Shown piece by piece: positions 8,009 through 10,198 of a DNA stretch of 10,198 nt; positions within the stretch are counted from its first letter, which is position 1, and each line of letters begins with the position of its first letter. Source of the stretch: MFZZ01 sp964610165 (GTDB lineage Bacteria > Patescibacteriota > Microgenomatia > UBA1406 > GWC2-37-13). The translations under genes were made by a program, and so were the position numbers. The notes under the pieces were generated by a model. That model had not been told where the DNA came from. It was given only the letters and a program-made list of their open reading frames with translations, and did not search any database. The stretch spans positions 1-10,198 of the forward strand of contig CAZSUZ010000038.1 of the NCBI GenBank assembly GCA_964610165.1, written 5' to 3'.

Positions 8009-8993
8009 TTAATTTCTTGTTCTTTTTTTAATCCAACAACTAAACTAAGGCCTATAGGTAAACCTCCAATTATTTTTTCGAGTTGCAAAATAGAGTCTAC
8101 CGCTTTTTTAATTATGCTATTACCTTTTGATTCTTTATAACGTATTTCTTCATGAAGTTTTAATTTGAGAATTTTTTCCATCAAAAGATATACAAAAAAT
8201 CCTAGAAAATTCCAATACGTTATAAATTGTACTGTTCCTGTCGTTTCAATCATTTTTTGAACTAAATCACGTCTGTCATACCTTCTAAAATGCCCCCAGT
8301 CGCGATCTCTTTGGGAGTAGAGGAATGAATGAGCAGGCACAGTTACTATCAATATGCCACCAGGTTTTACATAAGACCAAAGATTTTTTATTGCCTTTTT
8401 ATCATCTTCAATATGTTCTATAACGTCATTATTGATAACAACGTCATATTGTTCTTTTCCTTTTAATTTAGTTATATCTCCCTGTTCGATAGAAAGTCCT
8501 TTTAATTCATGATCTTTTTTCATTTTCGCAACAAGCGTTGGATCAAGTTCAATACCAGAAACTTCATATCCTAATTCTTTAAAATATTTCAACATCAAGC
8601 CACTTCCGGCACCAATATCCATGAGTTTAACTGATTTGTCATCCTCGAGAGGAACGGAGTGACGAGTCGGGGATCCATAGATTCCCGCCTTCGCGGGAAT
8701 GACAAAGGAGGACATGGGAATGACACCTTGTTTTTTTAATTTTTCACCAATAAACCTGGCTAAATTTGTAATGCGTAGATCATAGTTNNNNNNNNNNNNN
8801 NNNNNNNNNNNNNNNNNNNNNNNNNNNNNNNNNNNNNNNNNNNNNNNNNNNNNNNNNNNNNNNNNNNNNNNNNNNNNNNNNNNNNNNTTTTTAATTTTTC
8901 ACCAATAAACCTGGCTAAATTTGTAATGCGTAGATCATAGTTGACAGCAGTTAAATGCTGTTGCTGAGAGTCTAAATCTTTTTTTGCATCCAT
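8005..8993 (-). CDS. Class I SAM-dependent methyltransferase, interrupted by an assembly gap and carrying an in-frame repeat insertion
   Basis: In the sequence as given, the 100-N gap breaks the frame. Removing the Ns and one copy of the flanking 55-bp repeat (155 bases) leaves 834 nt, an uninterrupted frame of 277 residues starting at 8993. In that protein, residues 1-38 are an N-terminal helical segment, 39-67 are encoded by a palindromic repeat, and the catalytic domain follows: SAM motif I DIGAGSG (74-80), the acidic GIELDP after strand 2, QGDITKL, INNDVIEHIEDD, VKPGGILIVTVPA, then the family-typical DRDWGHFRRYDRRDL. The hydrophobic/amphipathic C-terminus (FLGFFVYLLMEKIL and GLPIGLSLVVGL) suggests membrane association. 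It probably methylates a sugar, lipid or quinone-like substrate; the neighbours favour a glycan or lipid carrier. It lies 14 nt downstream of gmd. The ATG at 8715 lies inside the repeat and would drop the N-terminus, so 8993 is preferred. Confidence 0.85.
8638..8724 (-). repeat. GC-rich palindromic VIPAKAGI-type repeat inserted in frame
   Basis: The core element spans 8638-8703 (66 bp, 39 G/C, 59%) in an otherwise AT-rich gene. Its ends are GTCAT and ATGAC as inverted repeats, and it contains a perfect hairpin, ATTCCCGC-CTTC-GCGGGAAT, at 8681-8700. Twenty-one bases away lies a second copy of its end, GGGAATGAC (8716-8724), so the whole unit is 87 bp, exactly 29 codons. Read on the minus strand it encodes VIPMSSF followed by VIPAKAGIYGSP and a further ten residues. 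The 'FVIPAKAGI' translation is a well-known signature of a dispersed intergenic palindromic repeat in many bacterial genomes. No other copy is present in this window. The 66-bp and 87-bp lengths are both multiples of three and the frame contains no stop, so the host gene stays open. Confidence 0.88.
8733..8787. repeat. Left copy of exact 55-bp direct repeat (contig end)
   Basis: These 55 bases are identical, base for base, to 8888-8942 and abut the left edge of the N run. They encode part of the methyltransferase N-terminus (NYDLRITNLARFIGEKLK). The identity starts immediately after the Ns on the other side and ends immediately before them here, which is what two contigs sharing one terminal assembly k-mer would show. 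Confidence 0.95.
8788..8887. other. Assembly gap: exactly 100 N
   Basis: A run of exactly 100 N is the conventional placeholder for a scaffold gap of unknown length. The flanks share an exact 55-bp terminal overlap, so the true distance is most likely zero and the gap is artificial. Confidence 0.95.
8888..8942. repeat. Right copy of exact 55-bp direct repeat (contig end)
   Basis: Identical to 8733-8787 and abutting the right edge of the N run. It continues without a break into the methyltransferase start at 8993. Only one of the two copies is likely to exist in the genome. Confidence 0.95.
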
Positions 8994-9007
8994 AACGTAT
9001 GATGTGA

Positions 9008-9991
9008 TTAACTATTTTTTGTTTGATATCTAGCAATATCTGCATCAACCATCATTTTTACTAGCTCAGGAAAACTAACTTTTGGTTTCCATCCTAGTTT
9101 TTTATGAGCTTTTGCTGGATTTCCATGTAAGTGTACAACCTCAGCTGGTCTCTTAAAACGTGGATCAATTTTTACATAGTCTTTCCAATTATCTAGTCCT
9201 GCTGCTTCAAAAGCACGTTCTACAAATTCTTGTACTGAATGTGTTTCTCCTGTTGCAAGAACATAATCATCTGGTTCTTCTTGCTGAAGCATCATCCACA
9301 TTCCTTCTACATAATCACCGGCAAACCCCCAATCTCTTTTTGGAGATAAATCACCAAGTAATAATTCTTTTGAAAGTCCCATTTTAATTCGTGCTACACC
9401 ATCTGATATTTTTCTTGTTACAAACTGAATTCCACGGAGTGGAGATTCATGATTAAATAATATACCACTTACGGCAAACATTTTATAAGATTCTCGGAAA
9501 TTGACAGTCATCCAGTGAGCATATACTTTTGAAACACCGTATGGACTTCTTGGGTGAAAATTTGTATTTTCATCTTGTCTAAAATTATCATGAGAAGCAC
9601 CAAACATTTCTGAAGTTGATGCTTGATAAAAACGAGCTGTTGGTGAAAAGAATTTTATTGCATTAAGTAAATAGAGAACTCCTAAAGAGTTAATTTCTGT
9701 TGTTATTTTTGATTGTTCCCATGAAGAACCAACAAAAGATTGTGCTGCCAAATTATATACTTCATCTGGTCTAAGTGTTTTTACAACGTTTATAAGTGAT
9801 GCTTCATCTGTAAGGTCACCTTCTATAAAATCGACTTTATCCATAAGGCCTAAATACTCTAAATTACCATAGTGTGGCTTTGAGTATCTTCGCATAAGTC
9901 CATATACTTTATAATCTTTTTCTAGTAAGAGTTTTGCTAAATATGGGCCGTCCTGACCTAATATTCCTGTAATGAGAGCAGTTTTCTTCAT
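9008..9991 (-). CDS. gmd: GDP-mannose 4,6-dehydratase
   Basis: This 327-residue short-chain dehydrogenase/reductase protein converts GDP-D-mannose to GDP-4-keto-6-deoxy-D-mannose in the cytoplasm, the branch point for GDP-fucose, GDP-rhamnose and related sugars. The N-terminus MKKTALITGILGQDG holds the NADP-binding GxxGxxG (9-15). GLMRR (31-35) and NLAAQSFVG follow. The catalytic set is visible: Thr126 and Glu128 in TSEMFG, and Tyr151/Lys155 in YGVSK. NHESPLRG (180-187), GDLSPKRDWGFAGDYVEGMW and ATGETHSVQEF are strongly typical of Gmd. It is shorter than the E. coli enzyme (about 370 residues) but matches the compact form common in other bacteria. The start fits the family N-terminus exactly, though no ribosome-binding site precedes it. 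It is the first gene of a minus-strand pair, with the methyltransferase 14 nt downstream. Sampled GC is higher than in the plus-strand operon. No epimerase/reductase partner is in the window. Confidence 0.95.
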   Translation of the reverse strand: MKKTALITGILGQDGPYLAKLLLEKDYKVYGLMRRYSKPHYGNLEYLGLMDKVDFIEGDLTDEASLINVVKTLRPDEVYNLAAQSFVGSSWEQSKITTEINSLGVLYLLNAIKFFSPTARFYQASTSEMFGASHDNFRQDENTNFHPRSPYGVSKVYAHWMTVNFRESYKMFAVSGILFNHESPLRGIQFVTRKISDGVARIKMGLSKELLLGDLSPKRDWGFAGDYVEGMWMMLQQEEPDDYVLATGETHSVQEFVERAFEAAGLDNWKDYVKIDPRFKRPAEVVHLHGNPAKAHKKLGWKPKVSFPELVKMMVDADIARYQTKNS

Positions 9992-10011
9992 AAATTTTTT
10001 ATAAACTTCAT
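9988..10011 (-). CDS. Possible 7-codon leader ORF overlapping the gmd start
   Basis: ATG at 10011 opens a frame reading MKFIKNL and stops with TGA at 9990-9988, so the stop overlaps the gmd ATG as ATGA. An AAAGG lies 5 nt before this ATG (10021-10017), whereas gmd itself has no such site, so ribosomes could reach gmd by coupled re-initiation. The predicted transcript start (about 10015-10018) may remove part of the AAAGG. A frame this short can arise by chance. Confidence 0.3.
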   Translation of the reverse strand: MKFIKNL

Positions 10012-10023
10012 AATAACCTTTTT

Positions 10024-10032
10024 ATTATAACA
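10024..10032 (-). promoter_or_regulatory. Extended -10 promoter for gmd-methyltransferase
   Basis: On the minus strand, TGTTATAAT is a perfect TATAAT (10029-10024) preceded by TGn, an extended -10. The best -35 position at 17-bp spacing is TACATT (10052-10047), which matches TTGACA poorly; extended -10 promoters tolerate this. Transcription would begin near 10015-10018, about 25 nt before the gmd ATG. It sits just downstream of the terminator, as expected for a new transcription unit. Confidence 0.65.
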
Positions 10033-10067
10033 GGTTTACTATTTATAATGTATATTTACTGTTAGAA

Positions 10068-10104
10068 ATAAAAAAACCGCAAGCTTTTGTGCTTGCGGCT
10101 TTAA
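10068..10104 (-). terminator. Factor-independent terminator of the right-hand minus-strand gene
   Basis: An 8-bp perfect GC-rich stem, CCGCAAGC (10077-10084) and GCTTGCGG (10091-10098), has a 6-nt loop. On the minus strand it is followed by seven T (10076-10070); on the plus strand it is followed only by CTTTAAAA. The stem can extend by a G-U pair and three A-T pairs on the minus-strand RNA. It begins just after the stop codon of the gene to the right and precedes the gmd promoter. Confidence 0.92.
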
Positions 10105-10111
10105 AAACAAT

Positions 10112-10198
10112 TTATTGTTTTGGTTGAGGCATTTCATTACCAGTTGTTACTCCTCCTCCTGGATCAGTAGCAGGTCTATTTGGTATAGCTGGTGGTTC
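10112..10198 (-). CDS. C-terminal tail of an unidentified Pro/Gly-rich protein (partial)
   Basis: Reading the minus strand from the window edge gives 28 codons then TAA (10114-10112), with no internal stop: EPPAIPNRPATDPGGG continues to VTTGNEMPQPKQ. The tail is rich in proline, glycine and threonine and looks like a disordered C-terminus or linker. The terminator 13 nt downstream supports a real gene end here. The body of the gene is outside the window, so no function can be given. Surface-exposed and secreted proteins often have such tails, but so do others. Confidence 0.6.
   Translation of the reverse strand, partial: EPPAIPNRPATDPGGGVTTGNEMPQPKQ

Noticed and set aside
8638..8703. The GC-rich hairpin as a transcription terminator for gmd or the methyltransferase
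   Set aside because: It lies inside the open methyltransferase frame and no T-run follows the stem on either strand; it matches a known palindromic repeat type instead.
8005..8715. Methyltransferase starting at the ATG at 8715 (MSSFVIPAKAG)
   Set aside because: That ATG lies inside the inserted repeat, and the start removes an N-terminal segment that is in frame once the false gap is closed. The continuous frame from 8993 is better supported.
8733..8942. Direct repeats as a CRISPR, a tandem duplication or attachment sites
   Set aside because: Only two copies, each abutting the N run and identical over exactly 55 bp, with gene sequence restored by collapsing them. An assembly overlap explains all of it.
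8760..8993. Separate 77-residue protein running through the N run
   Set aside because: Half of it is unknown residues. It is the N-terminus of the methyltransferase cut by the artificial gap, and its last residues come from reading the duplicated 55-mer out of frame.
9160..9387. 75-codon frame on the plus strand
   Set aside because: It lies antisense inside gmd, whose motifs are unambiguous; the low-complexity Leu-rich product is a composition effect.
2..9991. Alternative genetic code with TGA read as glycine (as in Gracilibacteria/SR1)
   Set aside because: The main genes end in TAA or TAG, but no in-frame TGA occurs within any of these long genes and glycine uses GGN codons, so the standard bacterial code is sufficient.

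Overview
This is an AT-rich stretch (sampled lines run from roughly 15% to 40% GC) that is almost fully coding. Gene order and content point to a cell-envelope glycan or glycoprotein locus. The style fits a low-GC uncultivated bacterium, probably Candidatus Patescibacteria/CPR: assembly-gap Ns, a VIPAKAGI-type palindromic repeat, a YfhO/AftD-like giant membrane protein and no Shine-Dalgarno sequences at any main start. That placement is inference and no marker gene in the window proves it. The standard bacterial code fits all genes.

Plus-strand arm (2-8008): five tightly packed genes form an apparent operon. They are a large GT-C-like membrane protein with extracytoplasmic domains (5' end outside the window), a small four-helix membrane protein, an ArnT/PMT-like GT-C glycosyltransferase, a Wzx-type flippase and a protein with two fused GT2 glycosyltransferase domains. 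Junctions are 11-nt overlaps (twice), a 9-nt gap and a 20-nt overlap. Together they suggest glycan assembly by the cytoplasmic GT2 protein, export by the flippase, and transfer of lipid-linked sugars outside the membrane by the two GT-C proteins.

Minus-strand arm (9991-8005): GDP-mannose 4,6-dehydratase (gmd) is followed 14 nt later by a class I SAM methyltransferase. Gmd would supply a GDP-6-deoxyhexose precursor, and the methyltransferase could modify a sugar or lipid carrier. The two arms converge, and one CTAG tetranucleotide (8005-8008) supplies both stop codons. A promoter with an extended -10 lies upstream of gmd, followed by a tiny leader ORF that overlaps the gmd start. To its right are a factor-independent terminator and the last 28 codons of another minus-strand gene.

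Two points change the reading of the methyltransferase. First, the 100-N gap at 8788-8887 is flanked by an exact 55-bp direct repeat (8733-8787 and 8888-8942). This looks like two assembly contigs sharing a terminal 55-mer; removing one copy plus the Ns restores a single intact 277-residue frame. Second, a GC-rich 66-bp palindromic element, or 87 bp with its partial repeat, sits in frame inside that gene. It adds 29 residues between the N-terminal helix and the SAM-binding motif, much like the in-frame palindromic elements of Rickettsia.
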